Source of the DNA: Cytophagaceae bacterium
GTDB lineage: Bacteria; Bacteroidota; Bacteroidia; Cytophagales; Flexibacteraceae
NCBI GenBank assembly: GCA_027485575.1
Contig: JAIXQU010000045.1
Coordinates: forward strand, 1-35,688
DNA: 35,688 bases
Reading direction: 5' to 3'
The notes beneath the pieces were generated by a model. The model ran no database searches, was not told where the DNA came from, and saw only the letters and a program-made list of their open reading frames with translations. The position numbers were made by a program, and so were the translations under genes. Positions 23,527 to 32,348 of this stretch are shown here, piece by piece (position 1 is the first letter of the stretch; each line of letters opens with the position of its first letter).

Positions 23527-24723
23527 TTAAGATTCTCCCCGACGGCTTCTTTCTTTTTGAATCAAGCTGAGTTCCCTGCTGGTTTGTCCAGCGACAGACG
23601 TGTTTTCTGAAGCCCTTCTTATCAAATAGGGCATAACGGAAAATACAGGTCCATAAGGAACATATTTAGCAACATTATAGCCTTCCCTGGCCAAAGCAAA
23701 ACTAATGTTGTCGCTCATGCCAAAAAGCTGGGCAAACCAAATCCTGTCATCACTTTTGGATAATCCCATTGTATCCATAGTTTCGCTTAAAGCGACATTG
23801 CTTTTTTCATTGTGAGAGCCAAGGCAAAAGTGAATTTCACCGATATGGTCAATACAGTATCTGGCTCCAAGGTCAAAGTCTCTGTCTGTATTTTCTTTGG
23901 ATGTTTGGATTGGGTTTTTTAGCCCATTTTTTGAGGCATAGGCTGCTTCCTTTTCCATATAAGCACCTCTTACCAGTTTTGCCCCCAATACGTATCCAGA
24001 CTGAGTCGCGTCTTCATGGGCTTTTTTCAATTGGGCCAAAACATCACTTCTATACAGTTGATATGTATTAAAAATATATGCCTTCTCTTTGTTGTGAAGC
24101 GCCATTTCTTCATAGGCCCATCTGTCAATTTCATTTTGAATCCAGGATTCTTCTCCATCAACAAAGATTCTTACTTTTTGGCTTGCTGCTGCAGAACAGA
24201 TTTTTGAAAATCGCTGCCGTGCCCTTTTCAATGCATCAATCTCCTTTGTGTCTGTAAGTGTATTTCGCTGGGCTTTTTCTAATAAAGCCACAGAGGCTAT
24301 TCCCGAAGTCTTAAAAACAGCAAAAGGAACCGTTTTTTGCTTTGAGGCAATTTCAATGGTTTTAATTGTCTCGGCAACAACAAAGTCAAAACCAGACTCA
24401 TTCTTTTCGCCCTCAACTGAATAGTCCAGAATGGTACCAATCTTAAATTTTGATAGATTTTCAATGGTTTTTAAACATTCCTCCAAAGTTTCACCCCCAC
24501 AAAAATGGTTGAAGATGGTACCCTTCACCAGGGGTTTTATTGGTAAATGAAGTTTAATTGAAAACAATAACAAATTAATTGCCAATTTATTTAAGCCTGG
24601 GTTATTCATAAGATAGAACATCAAATTCATCTTTAACAACTCGGAATTGCTTCTTGAGGAAAATGCTATTTCTGTATTTTCCAGAGATATAGATTTTCTT
24701 GAAGCCTTGTTTTCATTAATCAT
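23527..24723 (-). CDS. Proline dehydrogenase (monofunctional ProDH/PutA-like domain)
   Basis: The FAD enzyme oxidises L-proline to pyrroline-5-carboxylate, the first step of proline breakdown. The 398-residue protein carries the ProDH beta-barrel motifs: GAKLVRGAYMEKE (about 247-259), then LGSHNEKSN (about 302), and at the end YVPYGPVFSVMPYLIRRASEN, where the paired arginines contact the substrate carboxylate. The stand-alone form without an aldehyde dehydrogenase domain is common in Bacteroidota. The N-terminus has about 30 extra residues before the first helix. The P5C dehydrogenase gene is not in the window. Confidence 0.95.
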   Translation of the reverse strand: MINENKASRKSISLENTEIAFSSRSNSELLKMNLMFYLMNNPGLNKLAINLLLFSIKLHLPIKPLVKGTIFNHFCGGETLEECLKTIENLSKFKIGTILDYSVEGEKNESGFDFVVAETIKTIEIASKQKTVPFAVFKTSGIASVALLEKAQRNTLTDTKEIDALKRARQRFSKICSAAASQKVRIFVDGEESWIQNEIDRWAYEEMALHNKEKAYIFNTYQLYRSDVLAQLKKAHEDATQSGYVLGAKLVRGAYMEKEAAYASKNGLKNPIQTSKENTDRDFDLGARYCIDHIGEIHFCLGSHNEKSNVALSETMDTMGLSKSDDRIWFAQLFGMSDNISFALAREGYNVAKYVPYGPVFSVMPYLIRRASENTSVAGQTSRELSLIQKERSRRGES

Positions 24724-24812
24724 GGCCCAATGTTAAAAAAAAGAACAATATGAATTTGACCAAAAATGAAATAACAGGGTTTCAACGTCATTTTAAATAG
24801 GCTATAAATAAA

Positions 24813-24840
24813 GAAAATCCGGCCAATGGACCGGATTTTC
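24813..24840. terminator. Hairpin terminator upstream of proline dehydrogenase
   Basis: GAAAATCCGG (24813-24822) and CCGGATTTTC (24831-24840) form a perfect 10-bp stem with an 8-base loop. On the - strand the stem is followed by a T-rich tract (TTTATTTATA), so it would stop leftward transcripts from the FG-GAP gene before proline dehydrogenase. Confidence 0.7.
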
Positions 24841-25046
24841 TAGAAATTTGGTTAACCTAATTCGGTTTTTTGGTTATATTGGTATAAAAATCAGGCGGCT
24901 TAAACAGCGTTCCAATTTGACAAATGTAATTTGCCAAGTGCTGATTAACAACTTGTTATATTGTAATTTCGTTTCGAACCAACAATTTGTGGTTTTTGTT
25001 GCGAATTTTTCAAAAAAAAACATCAATTGTTAGAAATTTGTTAACC
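24841..25046. repeat. Direct repeat pair TAGAAATTTG(G)TTAACC
   Basis: TAGAAATTTGGTTAACC at 24841-24857 and TAGAAATTTGTTAACC at 25031-25046 differ only by one G. The 173 bases between them are AT-rich with no gene. The first copy directly abuts the terminator hairpin. They could be protein-binding sites; their palindromic TTAA core fits that idea. Confidence 0.5.
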
Positions 25047-25069
25047 GCTCAAGTCTCGTCTGTTTTTCT

Positions 25070-25292
25070 TTAAACCCTGATTTGTCGTTAGGACTTTGTA
25101 ATGAGAGGCCAATACCGACAGCAAACCTGTGCGGGGCAGGCTTACAAAAAATCAGCACCTTGTATTTGAAATTCATAGCAGGGCAATGGACAAAGAAGAA
25201 ATGTGGGCAAAGCCTCTGATTTGAAGCAGTTTTAGACTCGGAATACCAGCCTGTTGGCAGACAGGGATTTCCTAAGGCAATTCTGGGTTTAA
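25070..25292 (+). ncRNA. Candidate structured RNA with long-range closing stem
   Basis: The ends of this 223-base stretch pair in a nested series: TTAAACCC 25070-25077 with GGGTTTAA 25285-25292, GATTTGTC with GGCAATTC, and TTAGGA 25088-25093 with TCCTAA 25270-25275. Next come CTTTGT with ACAGGG, AGGC with GCCT, and CCGA with TCGG. Inside are AAATCAG with CTGATTT and a CCTG/CAGG hairpin. Three pairs are G-U on the + strand and would be A-C mismatches on the - strand, so a + strand RNA is favoured. The rod with a large asymmetric internal loop recalls 6S RNA, but I see no diagnostic sequence. Alternative: a small inverted-repeat DNA element. The 3' end touches the stop codon of the FG-GAP gene. 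Confidence 0.45.
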
Positions 25293-27565
25293 TTGACTTT
25301 TACTTTAAGAACCCTTTTGTCGCTGGAATTGCTTAGGACAAACACATAAATTCCAGAAGGGCAATTCGGCAATGTGATTCTACCTGTATTTTGGGTGTGA
25401 CCAACATTCCAGGTTTGAATTGGCGTACCTAAAATTGAAGTCATCTCAATCTTTTCCAAGCCCATTCCATACCAATTAATGATTTCGCCTGATTGTGATG
25501 GATTAGGAAAAATTTTCCAGGGTATATTTTTTGAAAGTTTATCTACAGAGTTGGTTCCCAATCTGTTAACCAACAAAACAACACCTCCTCCTTGGGTCCC
25601 AATAGCCAATTCTGGAAATCCATCTCCATTCAAATCAGAAAGAGCAGGTGAGATGGAGTTTCCAAATTTTCTAAACAGTTTTTGATTTAAGAGCAAATTT
25701 TGGTACCAAGAGCTATCTGCTAAAAAGGTATTGGTTGGGCTTAATTTGAAATTCCTGTAGAATTTAACTTTTCCTGTTAAGTCTCCTACTGCCAGGTCGG
25801 GATTGCCATCCTGGTCTATATCAGTAACGGATAGATTGGGATTATTTGAAAAAGGAGCTCTGTTGATATTTCCATAATTATTATTGACCAACTGATATTG
25901 CAAGACAGGCCATGGGTTGGTTTGTCTCCAATATTGAATTCGACCAGTGTATTTGCCCACAAGCATATCCTTTTGATTATCCCCATCAATATCTACAAAT
26001 GCGGGGCAATCGTAAATTGAAAATGTAAAAGGAAATAGGATTGCCTGGTTTAAAGGGGAAAAGGAAAAGGGCTGCCCTAAAGGATTTTGATTGATTAAAA
26101 CATATAAAAAGGTGCTGTCAATTGTATTTCCTGGCGAAGAAATCCAGCCAAAATCTGTAGCGCCATCTCCATTAAAATCTTCAAAAACAGGCCTTAACCT
26201 TTTCCTGAAAAGGGTTGATAACCCAAGATAATCATCGGTTTCAAGTGAAAATTTTGGCAAAAGACTGGTTCCTATATTTTTATAAAATGCAACTTTTGCC
26301 TGAACAAGTGAACCATTTTTTTGCCCCAGATTTCCTACAAAAAGATCCTTATCTCCATCACCATCTATATCGGCAAATGCAGGAACAGACTCCTCTCCTA
26401 CTTCAATGCTTTGATTTTGAAGAAAATCTCGTTCTGCCAACTGAAAATCTGGAACCTGATTTTGACTTTGGTTTAGGTATAAATATGTCCCCTTGGAAGT
26501 GTTGACTTTAAAATCTTCAGAATAATTGCTGAAAAAGGTAGGAGAAATAGCCAGATCTGTTTTGTTGTCAAAATTGAAGTCCATCTGATAGGCAGAAGGG
26601 AAGAATGGGATTTTCACATAACTTGAAGCGGAAGGAAATAATGTGTCGGCGGCAGTAATAATTGCAGATGAAGCGGTTCCTCCATTGGTCAATTTATTCA
26701 GTAAGCTACATCCTATATCCCCAACCAAAAGGTCTTTATCACCATCAGCATCAAGGTCAATTGCTGAAAGCTGAGAACCTATGTGTTGAATTCTTGCAGT
26801 TGGGTCCATCGGATTTCCGGGTCCGGGTCTTTGGCCAAAACAACCTGTATTTAACCTGATTTGTCCACAAATTGGCTTTGTTGCAAATAAGCCAAAAACA
26901 CAGGAATCTTTTTTCAGTTGAAATCCGGCACATTGACCGGAATTTTCAAAAACCTGGTTTTTATGATATTCAACCGTATTTCCGGAAAAATCAAAGGTGA
27001 GGACGTCTAGATCACCATCATTGTCCACATCCGTAATTGCCGGGGCTCCATATGGGTTTACCTGCAGATTAATTGGCCCATTAAAACCAATACTTGTTAA
27101 ACCATCCACCTCCAAGGAAAAGGCAACCTGGCCAGGGGCGCTCGTAACATTTTTAAAAACTTTGATTCCGGCAGAAGTTTGGGTGAAAAGGTCAAGCTTG
27201 CCATCACAATTAAAATCGGCGGTTGCCATCCAGGATTCCATTTCCGGAATTAAGTCTTCAAAATCAGAATTATACTTCCAGAGATAACGCCCATTTTCAA
27301 ATTCCCTCAAATAGGTCAAAACCCGATTTGATGTTTTGTCAAATACAATTAGGTCATCATCTCCATCGTTGTTCAGGTCGCATGGCCAGAATTGGCCAGA
27401 ATTGTAAGAACCTGTCCAGGGATTCGGAAGTAGATTTTCATTTTGCTCGACCCCTAAAGTTTTAAAAGGAGAAAAGGTAAAGAATTGTCCAAATCCTTCA
27501 AGCCTTAAGAGTAGCCCTAAAAAAAGAAAAATGATCCTGTAGTTGGATTGGTTGTGTTTTTTCAT
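25289..27565 (-). CDS. FG-GAP/VCBS-repeat protein with T9SS sorting domain
   Basis: A large secreted protein of 758 residues from the ATG at 27565 (an in-frame TTG at 27580 is less likely). A signal peptide with a long hydrophobic run ends near GFGQ. The body carries at least seven FG-GAP-like calcium-loop motifs of the form DxDxDGDxDL (for example DLNNDGDDDLIVFD, DVDNDGDLDVLTFD, DLDADGDKDLLVGD, DIDGDGDKDLFVGN), expected to form a beta-propeller. The last 80 residues (from about IFPNPSQSGEI) are a type A T9SS sorting domain. It should be exported through the outer membrane by the type IX system and attached to the cell surface. Role unknown; possibly adhesion or ligand binding. Confidence 0.93.
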   Translation of the reverse strand: MKKHNQSNYRIIFLFLGLLLRLEGFGQFFTFSPFKTLGVEQNENLLPNPWTGSYNSGQFWPCDLNNDGDDDLIVFDKTSNRVLTYLREFENGRYLWKYNSDFEDLIPEMESWMATADFNCDGKLDLFTQTSAGIKVFKNVTSAPGQVAFSLEVDGLTSIGFNGPINLQVNPYGAPAITDVDNDGDLDVLTFDFSGNTVEYHKNQVFENSGQCAGFQLKKDSCVFGLFATKPICGQIRLNTGCFGQRPGPGNPMDPTARIQHIGSQLSAIDLDADGDKDLLVGDIGCSLLNKLTNGGTASSAIITAADTLFPSASSYVKIPFFPSAYQMDFNFDNKTDLAISPTFFSNYSEDFKVNTSKGTYLYLNQSQNQVPDFQLAERDFLQNQSIEVGEESVPAFADIDGDGDKDLFVGNLGQKNGSLVQAKVAFYKNIGTSLLPKFSLETDDYLGLSTLFRKRLRPVFEDFNGDGATDFGWISSPGNTIDSTFLYVLINQNPLGQPFSFSPLNQAILFPFTFSIYDCPAFVDIDGDNQKDMLVGKYTGRIQYWRQTNPWPVLQYQLVNNNYGNINRAPFSNNPNLSVTDIDQDGNPDLAVGDLTGKVKFYRNFKLSPTNTFLADSSWYQNLLLNQKLFRKFGNSISPALSDLNGDGFPELAIGTQGGGVVLLVNRLGTNSVDKLSKNIPWKIFPNPSQSGEIINWYGMGLEKIEMTSILGTPIQTWNVGHTQNTGRITLPNCPSGIYVFVLSNSSDKRVLKVKVN

Positions 27566-27616
27566 TGTAGAACCTAACAAAAAAAGGTGTTTAAAGAATT
27601 TTTCAGTTTAATATTT

Positions 27617-27624
27617 CAAAGATA
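27617..27624 (-). promoter_or_regulatory. Promoter -7 box for the FG-GAP gene
   Basis: On the - strand TATCTTTG matches TAnnTTTG exactly, 51 bases before the ATG at 27565. The -33 TTG is not obvious. The rest of the divergent gap to 27784 is AT-rich and holds no other recognised element. Confidence 0.4.
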
Positions 27625-27784
27625 GAGCCAGATTTTAAAAGGGACTTTGAAAAATTATTTTTTTTCAAACCGTAATGCACGTTGATTTGAAAAAGCAATA
27701 ATCCAAAAAACAAAGGTTTTTATACAATGCAATGCTATTTTTTGTTTTTTGCAGGCAGGAAGCAATTCTAAATATATCACCAAT

Positions 27785-29632
27785 ATGGCCAATAACAAAA
27801 AACAAAGAAATGAGACCGTGAGTCCTGAGCTAATTTCTCCAAGGCCAAAACTCCTGATGGAAATTGCCTGGGAGGTATGTAATCAGGTCGGAGGGATTTA
27901 TACCGTTATTCGTTCCAAAGTTCCTGCTGCCGTAGAACATTGGGGAGAGGATTATTTATGTATTGGGCCCCTCATTCATAAAAATTTTTCTTCGGAATTT
28001 GACCCATTGGATGATTACAGCCATCCTTTTGGACAAGCCGTTTTAAAAATGAGAGAAGCGGGTTTTCAGGTTCTTTACGGGAGATGGTTGGTTTCTGGAA
28101 ATCCAAAAGTTATATTATTAAATCCGTATCAGGTGTATGAAAATCTGGCGGTTATAAAATACAATTTATTTGACCGACATGACATAAACTGCCCTGATGG
28201 CGATTCACTTTTTGATCAATGCGCTGCTTTTGGTGAAACGGTTCGGCTTTTTCATTATTTTTTATCTCAGGTTGAAGAGTCCAGCAAATACCAGATGGTA
28301 ACTCATTTTCATGAGTGGATGGCATCAACTTGTATACCAGACATAAGAAGAGAAGGGCTTCCATATCAAATAGTATTTACAACCCATGCCACACTTCTGG
28401 GAAGATACATTGCAATGAATGATGCCTTCTTTTATGACCATTTGCCATTTTTTGATTGGTTGAAAGAAGCGACACATTTTAATGTGGTTGGTACAGTTAA
28501 AATAGAACGGGCGGCAGCACATGGAGCCCATGTTTTTTCCACAGTTTCAGAAGTTACAGCGAGAGAATGTTTTCATCTCCTGGGTCGTCAGCCAGACGTG
28601 ATTGTTCCAAATGGCTTGAACATTGAGCGATTTACGGCGTTGCATGAATTTCAAAACCTTCATAAACAGTATAAAGAAAAAATAAATGAATTCGTGATGG
28701 GTCATTTTTTTCAGAGCTATTCATTTGACCTGGATAAAACGATTTATTTTTTCACTTCTGGCAGGTTTGAATTCAGAAACAAAGGATTTGACATTACCCT
28801 TGAGGCGCTTTCCCGGCTAAACTGGAAAATGCAATTGGAGGGTCTTGATACAACTGTCGTTATGTTTATGGTTACAAAACAGCCATTCAACTCTATGAAT
28901 CCGAATGCCCTACAAAGCCGGGCAATGATGGAAGAAATACGGCAAACCACAAAAGCGATTGAGCACCAGGTGGGTGAAAAGTTGTTTTATTCTGCAGCCT
29001 CAAGCACAGAAAATAAGCTTCCGAATTTGAACGATTTTGTTGATGATTATTGGAGGTTGAGATTACGGCGGATTGTTCAATCATGGAAATCTGACAATTT
29101 ACCCTTGGTTGTAACTCATAATCTGGTAAATGACGGAGCCGACGAAATGTTGAACGCCATTCGCAGCCACGGTCTTCTTAACCATAGAAACCACAAAGTA
29201 AAGGTGGTTTATCACCCAGATTTTATAGCCAGTACAAATCCACTTTTTGGAATGGATTACACACAGTTTGTAAGAGGGTGTCATCTTGGGGTATTTCCAA
29301 GTTATTATGAACCATGGGGTTATACTCCGCTTGAATCCATTGCATCTGGTGTTCCCACTGTTACAAGTGACTTGTCCGGTTTTGGTGATTTTGTGTTAAA
29401 ATCGATGCCCGACCATGAAAAAAATGGGATTTACGTTACAAATCGTAGATACCATAGCTATTATGATGCAGCGGAACAACTTTCTGAACAAATGCTCAGC
29501 TTTGTGAAACAAACCCGGCGAGACAGAATTAATCAAAGGAATTTAACAGAAAGAGCATCCGTTCTATTTGATTGGGAGTATTTATATGAATACTACAAAA
29601 AGTGTTATGAAAAACTGGGAACAGCGTATTAG
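27785..29632 (+). CDS. Glycogen synthase, GT3 family (eukaryote-like)
   Basis: Elongates alpha-1,4-glucan from nucleotide-glucose. I choose the ATG at 27785 (615 residues); a TTG 36 bases earlier is in frame. Hallmarks of GT3 enzymes are visible: EIAWEVCNQVGGIYTVIRSK near the N-terminus (nucleotide-sugar loop), THFHEWMAS, FTTHATLLGRY, VPNGLNIERF and the C-terminal GVFPSYYEPWGYTPLE motif with the catalytic glutamates. This is the family of animal and yeast Gsy, not the GT5 GlgA of most bacteria, and is known in Bacteroidota. UDP-glucose is the likely donor (from the family). Regulatory N- and C-terminal extensions of the eukaryotic proteins are missing. Confidence 0.93.
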   Translation: MANNKKQRNETVSPELISPRPKLLMEIAWEVCNQVGGIYTVIRSKVPAAVEHWGEDYLCIGPLIHKNFSSEFDPLDDYSHPFGQAVLKMREAGFQVLYGRWLVSGNPKVILLNPYQVYENLAVIKYNLFDRHDINCPDGDSLFDQCAAFGETVRLFHYFLSQVEESSKYQMVTHFHEWMASTCIPDIRREGLPYQIVFTTHATLLGRYIAMNDAFFYDHLPFFDWLKEATHFNVVGTVKIERAAAHGAHVFSTVSEVTARECFHLLGRQPDVIVPNGLNIERFTALHEFQNLHKQYKEKINEFVMGHFFQSYSFDLDKTIYFFTSGRFEFRNKGFDITLEALSRLNWKMQLEGLDTTVVMFMVTKQPFNSMNPNALQSRAMMEEIRQTTKAIEHQVGEKLFYSAASSTENKLPNLNDFVDDYWRLRLRRIVQSWKSDNLPLVVTHNLVNDGADEMLNAIRSHGLLNHRNHKVKVVYHPDFIASTNPLFGMDYTQFVRGCHLGVFPSYYEPWGYTPLESIASGVPTVTSDLSGFGDFVLKSMPDHEKNGIYVTNRRYHSYYDAAEQLSEQMLSFVKQTRRDRINQRNLTERASVLFDWEYLYEYYKKCYEKLGTAY

Positions 29633-29653
29633 GGTAAATAATAAAAATCGAAG

Positions 29654-29690
29654 TTGAAAAAGGAGTTGTGAATGATAAATCCTTTTTCAA
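29654..29690. terminator. Bidirectional terminator between glycogen synthase and hflX
   Basis: TTGAAAAAGGA (29654-29664) pairs perfectly with TCCTTTTTCAA (29680-29690) across a 15-base loop, 22 bases after the glycogen synthase stop and 20 before the hflX stop. Its own arms supply the A and T runs, as is usual for terminators shared by convergent genes. Confidence 0.7.
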
Positions 29691-29710
29691 TTAACTAAAG
29701 TCTGAATTAC

Positions 29711-30877
29711 CTAAACCCCTTCCAAAATTTCAGGGTCCAGCCAGTTTGGGAAAATCTGAACATGCGCTTTTTTAATTTCTAAAAGAAGGGCATCTCTCAG
29801 AGGTCCGATATGGGTTTTTTTCTCTGCTGAAATAAATACATTTTTTGTATTAGCGGAATTTTCCCAGGTCATCTTTTCCTCCTCATTATCTGTAGGAACC
29901 AGGTCTATTTTGTTATAGACCAGAATTGTCGGTTTGTCCGAACATTTCAAATCGCCCAAAATTTGATTTACCACAGAAATTTGATTCTCGTGTGAAGGGT
30001 GGGAAAAATCTACGACATGAACCAAAATATCTGCTTCTCTGATCTCATCAAGTGTCGATTTAAAACTCTCAATAAGATGGGTTGGAAGTTTTCTGATAAA
30101 ACCGACAGTATCTGTCAGTAAAAAGGGTAAATTACTCCAGACAACTTTTCTCACAGTTGAATCTACTGTTGCAAATAATTTGTTTTCTGCAAAAACATCT
30201 GATTTTGAAAGTAGATTTAAAAGGGTTGATTTTCCAACATTGGTATATCCAACCAAGGCAATTCTGACAATTTTTTCTCTGTTTTTTCTTCGGGTAATGG
30301 ACTGTTTATCAATTGATTCAAGTTTTTCCTTAAGAAAAGAAATCCTGTCATTTACAATTCTTCTATCTGTTTCCAATTCCTTTTCACCAGGGCCTCGGTT
30401 TCCAATTCCTCCTCTTTGTTTGCTAAGGTGGCTCCAAAGTCGTGTTAGTCTGGGCAACATATATTGATATTGTGCCAATTCTACCTGGATTTTTGATTGT
30501 GCCGTTTGTGCCCTCATTGAAAAAATATAAAGGATTAAAAGGCTTCTATCCAGGATTTTAATTTTTAATTCAGCTTCAAGATTTCTGACCTGGGCAGGAC
30601 TTAGGTCATCATCAAAAACAACCAAATCCGTTGGGTTATCCGCAATCCAAAGAACGATTTCTTCTAATTTTCCTTTTCCTACATAGGTACTGTGGTCTGG
30701 CCTTTCAAGTTTTTGGACAAAATGTTTCGTCACAAGTGCTTTTGCCGTGGTACACAAAAAAGCAAGTTCATCAAGATACTCCTTCGTAATTGATTCTGAC
30801 TGTTGTTTCGGTGTAACAGCAACCAGAATTGCTTTTTCCTGTGGGTTTGTGGTATCGTATAGTTTTCGTTCGATCAT
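29711..30877 (-). CDS. hflX: Ribosome-associated GTPase HflX
   Basis: HflX binds the 50S subunit and splits or rescues stalled ribosomes, particularly under heat stress. In the 388-residue protein the N-terminal HflX domain includes STYVGKGKLEEI (about 64-75). A helical linker with RGPGEKELETDRR (about 164-176) follows. The GTPase domain carries G1 GYTNVGKST (about 212-220), G3 DTVGF, STLDEI and G4 NKID. Family length is normal, without the long C-terminal extension of E. coli. Probably transcribed alone, from the promoter at 30918-30946. Confidence 0.96.
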   Translation of the reverse strand: MIERKLYDTTNPQEKAILVAVTPKQQSESITKEYLDELAFLCTTAKALVTKHFVQKLERPDHSTYVGKGKLEEIVLWIADNPTDLVVFDDDLSPAQVRNLEAELKIKILDRSLLILYIFSMRAQTAQSKIQVELAQYQYMLPRLTRLWSHLSKQRGGIGNRGPGEKELETDRRIVNDRISFLKEKLESIDKQSITRRKNREKIVRIALVGYTNVGKSTLLNLLSKSDVFAENKLFATVDSTVRKVVWSNLPFLLTDTVGFIRKLPTHLIESFKSTLDEIREADILVHVVDFSHPSHENQISVVNQILGDLKCSDKPTILVYNKIDLVPTDNEEEKMTWENSANTKNVFISAEKKTHIGPLRDALLLEIKKAHVQIFPNWLDPEILEGV

Positions 30878-30917
30878 TCTTTTGCAAAGGTCTACCTTTT
30901 TAAGAATTCAAACAGCA

Positions 30918-30946
30918 CAAATTTATTGCCAGGAATATTTCAACAA
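30918..30946 (-). promoter_or_regulatory. hflX promoter, Bacteroidota type
   Basis: On the - strand TTG (30944-30946), 18 bases, then TAAATTTG (30918-30925) fits the TTG-N18/19-TAnnTTTG consensus, 40 bases before the hflX ATG. It lies in the 88-base gap behind the amidohydrolase gene. Confidence 0.5.
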
Positions 30947-30965
30947 AAGAAAAAAGACAATCAGA

Positions 30966-32153
30966 TTATTTATGGATAAGCCCATTAAAAGCCAACCAGG
31001 CAAGTAGGCCACAACCTATTTCCAGGGCATCTTCGTCAATATCAAATGTTGGGGTGTGTACCCCGGAAGTAATTCCTTTTTCTTCGTTTCGGGTACCCAA
31101 TCTGTAAAAGCAACCAGGCATTTCCTGGGTATAGTAAGAAAAATCTTCAGCAGCCATCCAGATATCCAAATCCACAACATTTTCATCCCCAAGATAGGAA
31201 ATGGCATTTTCCTTCATTTGGCTTGTTAATTCTGGGTCATTGAACAAGAACGGATATCCCCTTCTTATTTCCAAATCGGCTTTTGCACCAAACGCACCAC
31301 AAATCCCATGAACGATTTGACTGATTTTTTCATGCGCCATTGACCTCCATCCCTCATCCATTGTTCTAAAGGTTCCTTCCAAATAAATGGAATTTGGCAA
31401 AACATTTGTTGCGCCATGGGCCTGAACCGTTCCAAATGAAAGAACGGATGGAATTTTAGGATCTGCAGAGCGGCTTACAACTTGTTGAAGTGCGGTAATA
31501 ACCTGCGCCCCAATCGCAACAACATCAATGGCATAATGTGGCATTGCTCCATGCCCACCTTTTCCATGGATAGTCAAATAGATTTCATCTGCACTTGCCA
31601 TATAAAGGCCTTCCCGAAATCCGACTTTTCCAACAGGAAGTAGTGGCATAACATGTTGACCAATAATGGATTGAGGAGCCGGATTTTTTAAAACACCCTC
31701 TTTTATTAACAAGGAAGCGCCACCTGGTACCTTTTCTTCACCGGGTTGAAAAATCAATTTTATTGTGCCTTCAAACTGGTCCTTAATTTGATTGAGAATC
31801 CAGGAAGCCCCCAATAATGAGGAAGTATGCACATCATGTCCGCAAGCATGCATTACACCATGGTTTAAGGACTTATAAGGGACATCATTTTTTTCAACAA
31901 TCGGCAAAGCATCCATATCTCCACGTAATGCTATCGTTTTCGAGGATGGGTTTTTTCCTTCAATCAAGCCTACTACTCCAGTTCCGGCGACACCTTTTTG
32001 GTGTGGAATTTCCATTTCCAAAAGCTGTTTTGAAACAAATTCACAGGTGTTAAATTCCTGAAAAGATAGTTCTGGATTGGCATGGATGTGGTGCCTCCAT
32101 GCCTGAACTTTTGGCGCAACTTCTGATGCAAGCTTTTTAATGTTAGAAATCAT
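30966..32153 (-). CDS. M20 family amidohydrolase/aminoacylase-like peptidase
   Basis: A 395-residue zinc metalloenzyme of the M20D group (hippurate hydrolase, N-acyl-amino-acid amidohydrolase, IAA-amino acid hydrolase-like). Typical motifs in order are RHHIHANPELSFQEF (20-34), RGDMDALP (77-84) and MHACGHDVHTS (101-111) with metal-binding Cys104 and His106. GEE (138-140) carries the catalytic glutamate, and AAEDFSYY lies near 335. No signal peptide, so it is cytoplasmic. It removes acyl groups from amino acids or cleaves short amide-linked substrates; the exact substrate is not predictable. Confidence 0.94.
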   Translation of the reverse strand: MISNIKKLASEVAPKVQAWRHHIHANPELSFQEFNTCEFVSKQLLEMEIPHQKGVAGTGVVGLIEGKNPSSKTIALRGDMDALPIVEKNDVPYKSLNHGVMHACGHDVHTSSLLGASWILNQIKDQFEGTIKLIFQPGEEKVPGGASLLIKEGVLKNPAPQSIIGQHVMPLLPVGKVGFREGLYMASADEIYLTIHGKGGHGAMPHYAIDVVAIGAQVITALQQVVSRSADPKIPSVLSFGTVQAHGATNVLPNSIYLEGTFRTMDEGWRSMAHEKISQIVHGICGAFGAKADLEIRRGYPFLFNDPELTSQMKENAISYLGDENVVDLDIWMAAEDFSYYTQEMPGCFYRLGTRNEEKGITSGVHTPTFDIDEDALEIGCGLLAWLAFNGLIHK

Positions 32154-32348
32154 TTTTCAAAAGTAATCAAGAACTGTAAAATCAGCTTTTCATTTTGTTA
32201 TTTTGTGCGGTAATGTTAATTCGTATAATTAAGGCTCTTCTCAATATCAAAATTCAGTGATGTGGATCTTTGCTTTTTCATTTTTTTGATCATCAATATA
32301 TTTAATATTTCCCTTGTTGGTTAAATTATTCATTGTATTTCGATTTGT

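Noticed and set aside
25070-25292. tmRNA, RNase P RNA or cobalamin riboswitch
   Set aside because: No tag reading frame, no P4 consensus and no B12-box sequence could be found on either strand.
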